A stretch of DNA of 19,811 nucleotides from DASQFI01 sp050264575. Lineage in GTDB: Bacteria > Acidobacteriota > Vicinamibacteria > Vicinamibacterales > SCN-69-37. Of the stretch, positions 7,915 to 14,178 are shown piece by piece. The notes beneath the pieces were generated by a model. That model had not been told where the DNA came from, made no database searches, and saw only the letters and a program-made list of their open reading frames with translations. How positions within the stretch are numbered: the first letter of the stretch is position 1; every line of letters begins with the position of its first letter. Position numbers and translations under genes: made by a program. The stretch lies in contig JBLNGH010000510.1 of the NCBI GenBank assembly GCA_050264575.1, positions 1 through 19,811 of the forward strand, written 5' to 3'.

Positions 7915-7947
7915 TTGGTGTTTTGCTGACCGAAACGAGGACCTGCA

Positions 7948-8214
7948 GTGGCTACTAGACACGCGTCGGCGGTGAAGGCACATCGCCAGACTCTCAAACG
8001 AACGGCTCACAATCGCGAACTCCGCGCCAAGCTCCGGACATCACTCAAGGCGATTCGCAGCGCCATCAACGCCGGCGACGCCTCCGCGTCCAAGGCGAGC
8101 TTCGGCGAAACGGTATCGATCATCGACAAGATGGCGAGCCGCGGGATTATTCACCGCAATGCCGCGGGACGCTACAAGTCGCGGCTCAGCAAGCAGCTCG
8201 CTGCGGCGAAGTAG
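7948..8214 (+). CDS. rpsT: 30S ribosomal protein S20
   Basis: Small basic ribosomal protein of 88 residues that binds 16S rRNA early in 30S assembly. The sequence matches S20 along its length: ATRHASAVKAHRQTLKRTAHN at the N-terminus, then LRTSLKAIRSAINAGD, and near the end the conserved GIIHRNAAGRYKSRLSKQL. Start is GTG at 7948 with GAGG at 7937-7940, 7 nt upstream. A candidate extended -10 lies at 7906-7914, so it can be transcribed independently of the S4 gene. It converges with holA, with only 4 bp between the stop codons and no room for a separate terminator. Confidence 0.97.
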   Translation: MATRHASAVKAHRQTLKRTAHNRELRAKLRTSLKAIRSAINAGDASASKASFGETVSIIDKMASRGIIHRNAAGRYKSRLSKQLAAAK

Positions 8215-8218
8215 AGCG

Positions 8219-9223
8219 TCAATTCTTTTGACGCGCCAGGTCGACCACCAACCGCTCCATCAGCACGCGCTCGTCGCCGCCTGAGCTTTTGAGCGCCAGA
8301 TCGGTCCGCAGCAGCGCTTCGAGCGCAGGCTTGACGCGGTCCGGTCTCATCTGCGACAGCTTCGACGACACCCACCAGCGCAGCTGGCCGACCATCATGT
8401 GCACCGAGTCGCCGCGCTCGAGCCTGACGGCCGTCTCGCGCAGCGCCCGCGCGGCGTCGCCGTCGGCGATGGCGTTCACCACGCCCCATTCGTCCTCGAC
8501 CGACAAGCCGGCCACCGCGATTTCGTCGACATCCGACCGTGAGATGCGGTCCTGACCTTCCGTGTACAGCAGCAGGCGGTCCAGATCCCCGCGCAGCTTC
8601 GTGATGTCGCCCCCGGCGCGATCCGCGAGGAGCTGAAGCGCCGGCTGATCGATCGTCCGTCCGGCGCGTGCGATTTGATCCTGCGCGAGCGTGACCGCCG
8701 CCCGCGCGTCGCGCCGGCCCATGCCCATCGGTGACGTCAATCCGGCGAATTCCGTCACTTGCGCTTTCTCGACGACGCGCTTGCTGAATCGGCGCGACCG
8801 GTCGATGCCGGCTGCCACGAACACGACCGTCGTGAACGGCGCGGGGCTCGCCAGGTAATCTTCGAGCGGGCCGAACTCGATCGCGGCCTCCTCGGCCTCT
8901 TCTTCCGTCTCGATCATCTCGACCGCCTTCGGCGATCGCTTTGGCTTCAGAAACCGCTCGGCGCGCAGGACGACGACAATCCGGCGCTCCCCGAGCATGG
9001 GAAAGACTCGAGCGGCGGCCGCGATGTCGATCGGACTGCCGCCGGTCTCGCCGGCGAACACCCGATCGACGGCAAACGGACGATCGGCGGCGTCGATCGT
9101 CGCTTCGATGTCGTCGACGGTCTGCCCGACGAGACGCACGTCTTCGCCGACGAGCAGGTGCAGGCTGCCGAGACGGCGCGCGGCGATGAGCGTGCGGAGG
9201 GCGCCAGGATCGAGCGACGGCAT
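8219..9223 (-). CDS. holA: DNA polymerase III delta subunit (clamp loader)
   Basis: Clamp-loader delta subunit, the part of the DnaX complex that opens the sliding clamp. It has 334 residues, the usual family length. The N-terminal module has LGSLHLLVGEDVRLVGQTVDDI and the central AAARVFPMLGERRIVVVLRAERF typical of HolA. There is no Walker A motif, as expected because delta does not hydrolyse ATP. The C-terminal helical collar region has GGDITKLRGDLDRLLLYTEGQ followed by ISRSDVDEIA and ends RTDLALKSSGGDERVLMERLVVDLARQKN. ATG at 9223 starts 3 bp after the lptE stop, so it is probably translated as part of leuS-lptE-holA. The order leuS-lptE-holA is the same as in E. coli, which supports the call. 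Confidence 0.95.
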   Translation of the reverse strand: MPSLDPGALRTLIAARRLGSLHLLVGEDVRLVGQTVDDIEATIDAADRPFAVDRVFAGETGGSPIDIAAAARVFPMLGERRIVVVLRAERFLKPKRSPKAVEMIETEEEAEEAAIEFGPLEDYLASPAPFTTVVFVAAGIDRSRRFSKRVVEKAQVTEFAGLTSPMGMGRRDARAAVTLAQDQIARAGRTIDQPALQLLADRAGGDITKLRGDLDRLLLYTEGQDRISRSDVDEIAVAGLSVEDEWGVVNAIADGDAARALRETAVRLERGDSVHMMVGQLRWWVSSKLSQMRPDRVKPALEALLRTDLALKSSGGDERVLMERLVVDLARQKN

Positions 9224-9226
9224 GTC

Positions 9227-9751
9227 TTACATGGCTTCGAAGATCGACGTCGCGAGCGTCCGTGCGAGATTCTTCGCGAGCCGTTCGACGGCGTTCGCAT
9301 CCTGCCGGAAGAACGTCGCGGGGTCGCTGCCCGCGCCCGTCGGAATGTCGTATTCCTCGCGGACGATCATCGACGGGTTCGCCCAGATGACCTTGTCGTT
9401 CTTGATGTCCTTGAACTCGACGCTGAGCATGACCGTCATCACGTAGCCCGACGCCTGCCGGTTGTTGCTCGTGAACGTCGTCGGCGTCGGCACCGCGCTG
9501 AGGATGACGCCCTTCAGGACGGCGTCGGCGCCGTTCGCCTCCGGAATCGTCCGATACTTTCCACGCCCGCGGAACTCTTCACTGACGCGCTCCGTCACGA
9601 TCCGGTCGATGTCCGGCCAACTCGATCGGTTCTCGAATTGCGGAATGCCGATGACCCTGATGTGCTCGGGGAGCGATCCACCGCGGCCTGCGAGCGTGTA
9701 CCCGCACGAAGACGCCGCAATCGCTACGGCAACGAGACCAAGCCGCCACAT
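9227..9751 (-). CDS. lptE: LPS-assembly lipoprotein LptE
   Basis: Outer-membrane lipoprotein that plugs the LptD barrel and helps deliver lipopolysaccharide to the cell surface. It has 174 residues. The signal sequence MWRLGLVAVAIAASSC ends in a lipobox-like ASSC, so Cys16 would be the lipidated residue. The mature protein begins GYTLAGRGGSLPEHIRVIGIPQFENRS, the classic LptE/RlpB opening, and contains IDRIVTERVSEEFRGRGKY and VEFKDIKNDKVIWANPSM. The ATG at 9751 follows the leuS stop by 3 bp, with AGGGTGA just upstream. Position between leuS and holA is the conserved location of this gene. Its presence argues for an LPS-bearing diderm. Confidence 0.92.
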   Translation of the reverse strand: MWRLGLVAVAIAASSCGYTLAGRGGSLPEHIRVIGIPQFENRSSWPDIDRIVTERVSEEFRGRGKYRTIPEANGADAVLKGVILSAVPTPTTFTSNNRQASGYVMTVMLSVEFKDIKNDKVIWANPSMIVREEYDIPTGAGSDPATFFRQDANAVERLAKNLARTLATSIFEAM

Positions 9752-9754
9752 GTC

Positions 9755-12376
9755 TCACCCTGCTTTCTTGCGTACGACAATGTTGACGAGCCGCCGATTG
9801 GCGACGACCACTTTGACGACGTCCTGGCCCGCGAGGTGAGGCTTCACGTGCGGCGCGGCGAGCGCCGTCGCCTGAATGTCGGCCTCGCTCGCCTCCGCGT
9901 CGAGCGTGATGCGGGCGCGCAGCTTGCCGTTCACCTGCACGGGCACTTCGATTTCTTCCGCGCGCGCGGCGTCTTCGTCGACGGCCGGCCATCCGGCGGC
10001 GACCACGCCGTTGAGCGATCCATCGGCGGCCTCGAGAGCGGTCTCCGGCCGCAGGCGCGTCCACAGTTCCTCCGAGAGGTGCGGCGTAAAGGGCGCGAGC
10101 ATCAGCACGAGCGATTCGCTGGCCTCACGCAGGACGGCGCCGGTCTCCGGCCGGTAAATCACGGGCGGCGGCTGATCGTCGCGGCCCGTTGGCCGGATGC
10201 CGAGCCGATCGCAGAACGTGTACATGTCGTTCACCAGCTCCATCAACGCCGAAATCGCGGTGTTGAGGTGCATGCGCGGGCTGATGTCCTGCGTCACCTT
10301 CTTGATCGTGGTGTGCGTTTTCCGTCGAAGCGCGCGTTCGCTTTCGTTCAGGACCGCCAGACGCAGGGCGGCCAAACGTAGGGCGGACTGGTTCCCAAGT
10401 CCGACCTGGCTGCCAGGTCCTCCGGGATTTCCCTGTCCATCGACCGCCGGCAGCGCTGGAATGAGATGGTCCACGAGGCGCCAGACGCGGCCGAGGAACC
10501 GGAACGATCCTTCGAGCCCGGTGTCGGACCATTCGACTTCCTTCTCGGGCGGCGCCACGAACATCACGTAGAGCCGCAGCGCATCGGCGCCGAACGTCGT
10601 CGTCATGTCGTCGGGATCGACGACGTTGCCCTTGGATTTGGACATGACGGCGCCATCCTTGAGGACCATTCCCTGCGTCAGCAGCCTCGTAAACGGCTCG
10701 TCGATCGTCACCAGCCCCAGATCCCGGAACACCCGGCTGAAGAACCGCGAGTAGATCAGATGCAGGATCGCGTGCTCCACGCCGCCGCTGTAGAAATCGA
10801 CCGGACCCCAGTACGCCACCTTCGCCGGGTCGAAGGGCATCGTCTCGTTCTTCGGATCGCAGAACCGGTAGAAGTACCAGGACGAGTCGACGAACGTGTC
10901 CATCGTGTCCGTCTCGCGCTTCGCGGGTTTGCCGCATGTCGGGCACACGGTGTTGACGAACTCCGGCACGTGCGCCAGCGGTGAATCGCCGCGGCCGGTG
11001 AACTCGACGACTTTCGGCAGCACCACGGGCAGCTGGTCGTCCGGCACCGGCACCAGCCCGTGGTCCACGCAATGCACGATGGGAATCGGCGTGCCCCAGT
11101 AGCGCTGGCGCGAGATGCCCCAATCCTTCAGGCGGTACTGCACGGCGCCGCGGCCGATTCCGCGATTCTCGACGTCCTCGGTCATCCGCTTCCGTGCGTC
11201 GGCGGAGAACAAGCCGGTGTACGGTCCTGAATTGACGAGCGTCCCTTCGCCGTCGAACGGGTTGCCGTCGGCTGACTTGTCGTCGTCCGGCTGCACGACG
11301 GGGGGAATCGGCAGGCCGTATTTCGTCGCAAACTCGAAGTCGCGCTGATCGTGGGCCGGCACGCCCATCACCGCGCCCGTGCCGTACTCGAAGAGCACGA
11401 AGTTGGCGACCCAGATCGGCACCGGCGTGTTGGTGAACGGATTCATCGCCGCGCGTCCGGTGTCGAATCCTTCCTTCTCCACCTCGCCCGTCATGCGTGC
11501 CGTGCGATCCTGGGCGCGAAATTTCGCGGCCGACGCACGAAATCCGTCCGGATCGTCGGACTCCGCGGCAAACCGTTCGACGAGCGGATGCTCAGGCGCA
11601 ATCAGGACGAACGTCGCGCCGTAGATCGTGTCGATTCTCGTGGTGAAGACTTCGATCGCGTCGCCGGTGCTCACGATGGGAAACTGCACCCGCGCGCCCT
11701 CGGTTCGGCCGTTCCAGTTGCGCTGCATGGTGAGGACCTTCTCGGGCCACGTATCCATGTGGCCGAGCGCGTCCACCAGCTCGTCGGCGTAGGCCGTGAT
11801 GCGGAGGAACCACTGTTCCAGCTCGCGCATGATGACGGGCGTTCCGCATCGCCAGCAGCCGCCGTCGACGACCTGCTCGTTGGCCAGCACGGTCTGGCAC
11901 TTCTCGCACCAGTTCACGTTGGAGCGTCTGCGGTTGGCGAGGCCGCGGCGGAACATGCGCGTGAACAGCCACTGGTTCCAATGGTAGTACTCGGGCAGGC
12001 ACGTGGCCACCTCGCGCTCCCACGCGTAGCTGATCCCCAGCCGCTGGAGCTGCCCCTTCATGTGCGCGATGTTCTCGAGCGTCCACTTCTCCGGGTGGAC
12101 GTTGTTCTGGATCGCCGCGTTCTCCGCGGGCAGGCCGAACGCGTCCCAGCCGAACGGATGCAGCACGTTGTAGCCGCGCATCCGCATCGTGCGCGCCATG
12201 ATGTCGCCGATGATGTAATTGCGGACATGCCCGACGTGCGCGTGCCCGGACGGGTACGCGAACATCTCGAGGCAATAGAATTTCGGGCGCGATCCGTCCT
12301 CGGTCACCTCGAACGCGCGCGTCCGGGTCCAGCGATCCTGCCACTTGCGCTCGATTTCCTGCGGCCGATACTCCAT
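9755..12376 (-). CDS. leuS: Leucyl-tRNA synthetase with a lineage-specific insert
   Basis: Class I aminoacyl-tRNA synthetase charging tRNA-Leu, 873 residues. HIGH-type motif HAHVGH at 45-50. Zinc-type cysteines CEKC (157-160), CWRC (174-177) and CPTC (478-481). CP1 editing domain at about 225-425 with EVFTTRIDTIYGATF and GAVMGVPAHDQRDF. MSKSK at 578-582. Anticodon-binding domain from about 620 and a C-terminal domain ending VVVANRRLVNIVVRKKAG. Residues about 644-678 look like an extra low-complexity loop (DGQGNPGGPGSQVGLGNQ, then LRLAALRLAV) before the conserved ALRRKTHTTIKKVTQDI. The ATG at 12376 is preferred because it starts MEYRPQEIERKWQ. An in-frame TTG at 12397 falls in a repeat and would add only seven repeat-encoded residues. 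No clear Shine-Dalgarno precedes the ATG. First gene of leuS-lptE-holA. Confidence 0.96.
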   Translation of the reverse strand: MEYRPQEIERKWQDRWTRTRAFEVTEDGSRPKFYCLEMFAYPSGHAHVGHVRNYIIGDIMARTMRMRGYNVLHPFGWDAFGLPAENAAIQNNVHPEKWTLENIAHMKGQLQRLGISYAWEREVATCLPEYYHWNQWLFTRMFRRGLANRRRSNVNWCEKCQTVLANEQVVDGGCWRCGTPVIMRELEQWFLRITAYADELVDALGHMDTWPEKVLTMQRNWNGRTEGARVQFPIVSTGDAIEVFTTRIDTIYGATFVLIAPEHPLVERFAAESDDPDGFRASAAKFRAQDRTARMTGEVEKEGFDTGRAAMNPFTNTPVPIWVANFVLFEYGTGAVMGVPAHDQRDFEFATKYGLPIPPVVQPDDDKSADGNPFDGEGTLVNSGPYTGLFSADARKRMTEDVENRGIGRGAVQYRLKDWGISRQRYWGTPIPIVHCVDHGLVPVPDDQLPVVLPKVVEFTGRGDSPLAHVPEFVNTVCPTCGKPAKRETDTMDTFVDSSWYFYRFCDPKNETMPFDPAKVAYWGPVDFYSGGVEHAILHLIYSRFFSRVFRDLGLVTIDEPFTRLLTQGMVLKDGAVMSKSKGNVVDPDDMTTTFGADALRLYVMFVAPPEKEVEWSDTGLEGSFRFLGRVWRLVDHLIPALPAVDGQGNPGGPGSQVGLGNQSALRLAALRLAVLNESERALRRKTHTTIKKVTQDISPRMHLNTAISALMELVNDMYTFCDRLGIRPTGRDDQPPPVIYRPETGAVLREASESLVLMLAPFTPHLSEELWTRLRPETALEAADGSLNGVVAAGWPAVDEDAARAEEIEVPVQVNGKLRARITLDAEASEADIQATALAAPHVKPHLAGQDVVKVVVANRRLVNIVVRKKAG
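10356..10419. repeat. Short tandem repeat plus two palindromes inside leuS
   Basis: A 15-bp direct repeat (10356-10370 and 10371-10385, two mismatches, core AGGGCGGCCA/TAGGGCGGAC) is followed at once by two inverted repeats. The first is CGGACT...AGTCCG (10384-10403). The second is GACCTGGC-T-GCCAGGTC (10403-10419). It lies in the part of leuS that encodes the extra loop at about residues 644-678 and keeps the frame open. Confidence 0.75.
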
Positions 12377-12381
12377 AAGAG

Positions 12382-12420
12382 AAACTTTGAACTTCAAACT
12401 TCGAACTTCACACTTCGAAC
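12382..12420. repeat. Degenerate GAACTT-type tandem repeat at the leuS 5' end
   Basis: On the plus strand, overlapping copies of an AACTTnGAACTTC motif (AACTTTGAACTTC, AACTTCGAACTTC, CACTTCGAAC) run through the region just upstream of leuS. Several short self-complementary cores (TTCGAA) are included. It begins 6 bp from the leuS ATG and occupies the place where a leader and ribosome binding site would be expected. Confidence 0.75.
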
Positions 12421-12423
12421 CGT

Positions 12424-12435
12424 GGAGGCGCCTCC
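12424..12435. repeat. Perfect 12-bp palindrome upstream of leuS
   Basis: GGAGGCGCCTCC reads the same on both strands. It lies in the 114-bp gap between the histone-deacetylase-like gene and leuS. It could be a binding site or chance in GC-rich DNA. Confidence 0.4.
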
Positions 12436-12467
12436 GGCGCGACCAAGCGCCTTGACGCGTCCTGAGC

Positions 12468-12489
12468 GGGGACGTCGATGACCGTCCCC
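12468..12489. repeat. Hairpin with GGGGACG/CGTCCCC arms
   Basis: Perfect 7-bp arms GGGGACG (12468-12474) and CGTCCCC (12483-12489) with an 8-base loop, ending 1 bp before the stop codon of the histone-deacetylase-like gene. It could serve as a transcript-end hairpin for that gene, but no T-run follows on the minus strand. The GGGGACG core is shared with the inner arms of the 7407-7516 element. Confidence 0.6.
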
Positions 12490-12490
12490 G

Positions 12491-13396
12491 TCATTTTATG
12501 ATCGCCTCGAGACAGTCCCGAAGCGCCGTCAAGTGGTACCCGCCTTCTGTCGTGAAAGCGATCCGTCGATCGCAGAGCCGCGCGGCCGCATCATCCAACA
12601 ACGCCACCAGGCGCGAATAGCCCTCCGTCGTCATGCGCAACCCCGCCAGCGGATCGAGGTAGTGCGCGTCGAATCCCGCCGAAACCAGCAGTGCTTCCGG
12701 CTGAAACCGATCGAGGGCGGGAATGACGATGCGGCGGTACTCGCCTTCGATCTCCGCGTCGGTCGCACCGGCCGCAAGCGGAATGTTTACCGTGAAGCCG
12801 CGCCCGGCGCCGTCGCCGACCTCGCCGGCCGCACCGGTGCCGGGATAGTACGGATATTGATGGCTCGACACGTACAGCACGGTCGGATCCTGGTAGAACG
12901 CCGCTTGCGTGCCGTTGCCGTGGTGCACGTCGATATCGACGATGGCAACGCGGGCGGCGCCGGCGGCACGCAGAACCGCGGCGGCAACCGCGACGTTGTT
13001 GAACAGACAGAATCCCATCGCGCGATCCGGCTCGGCGTGATGACCGGGTGGCCGGACCAGCGCCAGCGCCGGTTCGCCTGTCGTCCACGCGTGCGTGGCG
13101 GCATCGATCGTCGCGCCGGCCGCGAGGAGCGCAATCTCGTGCGTCTCGGGACTCGTGTACGTATCCGGATCGAGCATCGCCGGCTGCCCCGCCAGCGCGT
13201 CCAGCGCGTCGAGATACGCCGGTTCGTGCACGAGCTCCAGCTCCTCGCGCGTGGCCGGCCTCGGCTCTCGCACGGTGCCGCCGCGACGCGCGAACTCCCG
13301 CGCGACGGCGTCGAAAACTTCCGCACGCTCGGGCCGCTCGGGATGACCGGGCGGCGGCGTGTGTTCGGCAAAGCGGGGACTGCTGTAAAGAATCAT
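12491..13396 (-). CDS. Histone deacetylase-like amidohydrolase (acetoin utilization/acetylpolyamine type)
   Basis: Zinc-dependent deacetylase of the arginase/HDAC superfamily, 301 residues. The motifs line up: HPERPERAE (18-26), RPPGHHAEPD with H119-H120, GFCLFNN (129-134), VDIDVHHGNGT with zinc ligands D156 and H158, the third ligand D243 in SAGFDAHYLDPL, and the EGGY tyrosine Y287. The active site is therefore intact. Bacterial members act on acetylated small molecules such as polyamines or on acetyl-lysine; the substrate here cannot be read from sequence. The ATG at 13396 (MILYSSPRFAEHTPPPGHPERPER) matches family starts. The frame stays open upstream to 13450, but that part is a palindromic repeat. 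It lies on the same strand as leuS downstream and the acyltransferase upstream, with 113-114-bp repeat-filled gaps on both sides. Confidence 0.93.
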   Translation of the reverse strand: MILYSSPRFAEHTPPPGHPERPERAEVFDAVAREFARRGGTVREPRPATREELELVHEPAYLDALDALAGQPAMLDPDTYTSPETHEIALLAAGATIDAATHAWTTGEPALALVRPPGHHAEPDRAMGFCLFNNVAVAAAVLRAAGAARVAIVDIDVHHGNGTQAAFYQDPTVLYVSSHQYPYYPGTGAAGEVGDGAGRGFTVNIPLAAGATDAEIEGEYRRIVIPALDRFQPEALLVSAGFDAHYLDPLAGLRMTTEGYSRLVALLDDAAARLCDRRIAFTTEGGYHLTALRDCLEAIIK

Positions 13397-13410
13397 CTCG
13401 GGCACATGTG

Positions 13411-13482
13411 GGTCGGGGCTTCCGCCTTCGCTAAAGCTACGGCGGACCACCGAAGCCTTGGCGGCGGTGGTCAGCCCCGACC
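13411..13482. repeat. 72-bp palindromic element upstream of the deacetylase-like gene
   Basis: Outer arms GGTCGGGGCT (13411-13420) and AGCCCCGACC (13473-13482) are perfect inverted repeats. Inside, TCCGCC at 13421-13426 pairs with GGCGGA at 13441-13446 across a CTTCGCTAAAGCTAC-type core. A similar CGAAGCCTTGGCGGCGG segment follows. The layout is that of a REP-like nested palindrome. It ends 14 bp before the deacetylase ATG. Confidence 0.8.
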
Positions 13483-13489
13483 ACGAAAC

Positions 13490-13509
13490 GCCGGCCCTGA
13501 AGGGCCGGC
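13490..13509. repeat. Strong hairpin just after the acyltransferase stop
   Basis: GCCGGCCCT-GA-AGGGCCGGC, perfect 9-bp arms with a 2-base loop, directly adjoining the TAG stop of the DUF374 gene at 13510. It could stabilise or end the transcript on the minus strand, although no T-run follows. It could also be a REP-like unit. Confidence 0.7.
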
Positions 13510-14178
13510 CTACATCTCTGACTCTGCAACCATCGACTTCGCCTGCCCTTCGAGCGTCGTGAGTGAGCGCTGGAGCTCGCCGCGTTTCCGCTCGACCGTC
13601 TCCTCTGCCGTGTCGGGCACGAGCAGCGGTTCACCGATCGCGATCGCGACGTCGCTGCCTGGCTTGGGGACTTGATGATTGTCCCAGCTGTTCACGGTCC
13701 AGAATCTCGCCGCTTCGATGTGGAACGGCAGGATGGGATGGCCCGTGCTCCCAGCCAGCCACAGCGCGCCGGGCTGCGCGGCCCGCGCCGGACCGCGAGG
13801 CCCGTCGACCGTAAACGCCGCCGGATGACCGGCGGCCATGTCGCGCCGAAGCTGCGCGAGCGCGCGCGCGCCGCCGCGCGACGTGGATCCGCGCGCGACG
13901 CCGTAGCCGAAGCGCCGGATGATCCGCGCGATCCACTCGCCGTCGAAATTCTCGCTCGTCATCACGATGATGCCGCGATCGCGGAAGTACAGCGTCGCCG
14001 CCAGGATTCGCCCGTGCCAGAAGGCGAAAATCGGCGCGCCGCCGCCGCGGGTGATCGCATCGAGGTGCGCGCGGCCGTGCTCGTGCCAGTGGTAGGTGCC
14101 GCCAAGGGCTTCGATGAGCGGCGTGCCGAGCGCGGCGATCGCCGCCGCCTGGAACTGCTGTCGGCGTCGCAGGGTCAC
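13510..14178 (-). CDS. DUF374/LPLAT-family lysophospholipid acyltransferase-like protein
   Basis: Acyltransferase of the DUF374 (PF04028) branch of the LPLAT superfamily, 222 residues. Recognisable blocks are IFAFWHGRILAATLYFRDRG with the WHGR motif, the segment GIIVMTSENFDGEWIARIIRRFGYGVARGST, and TVDGPRGPAR followed by GALWLAGSTGHPILPFHIEA. Members are thought to acylate lipid A precursors or other membrane lipids at the inner membrane; the exact substrate is not known. The start is taken as GTG at 14178, whose sequence overlaps the ETF-QO stop as GTGA, so the gene is probably translationally coupled. The frame is open further upstream to 14382, but that part is antisense-like shadow of the ETF-QO 3' end with no domain. 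The N-terminus (VTLRRRQQFQAAAIAALG) is short and basic. Confidence 0.87.
   Translation of the reverse strand: MTLRRRQQFQAAAIAALGTPLIEALGGTYHWHEHGRAHLDAITRGGGAPIFAFWHGRILAATLYFRDRGIIVMTSENFDGEWIARIIRRFGYGVARGSTSRGGARALAQLRRDMAAGHPAAFTVDGPRGPARAAQPGALWLAGSTGHPILPFHIEAARFWTVNSWDNHQVPKPGSDVAIAIGEPLLVPDTAEETVERKRGELQRSLTTLEGQAKSMVAESEM

Noticed and set aside
8759..10381. Plus-strand open frame of 540 codons across holA, lptE and leuS
   Set aside because: It spans three conserved minus-strand genes and their junctions, which a real gene would be unlikely to do. No domain is visible.
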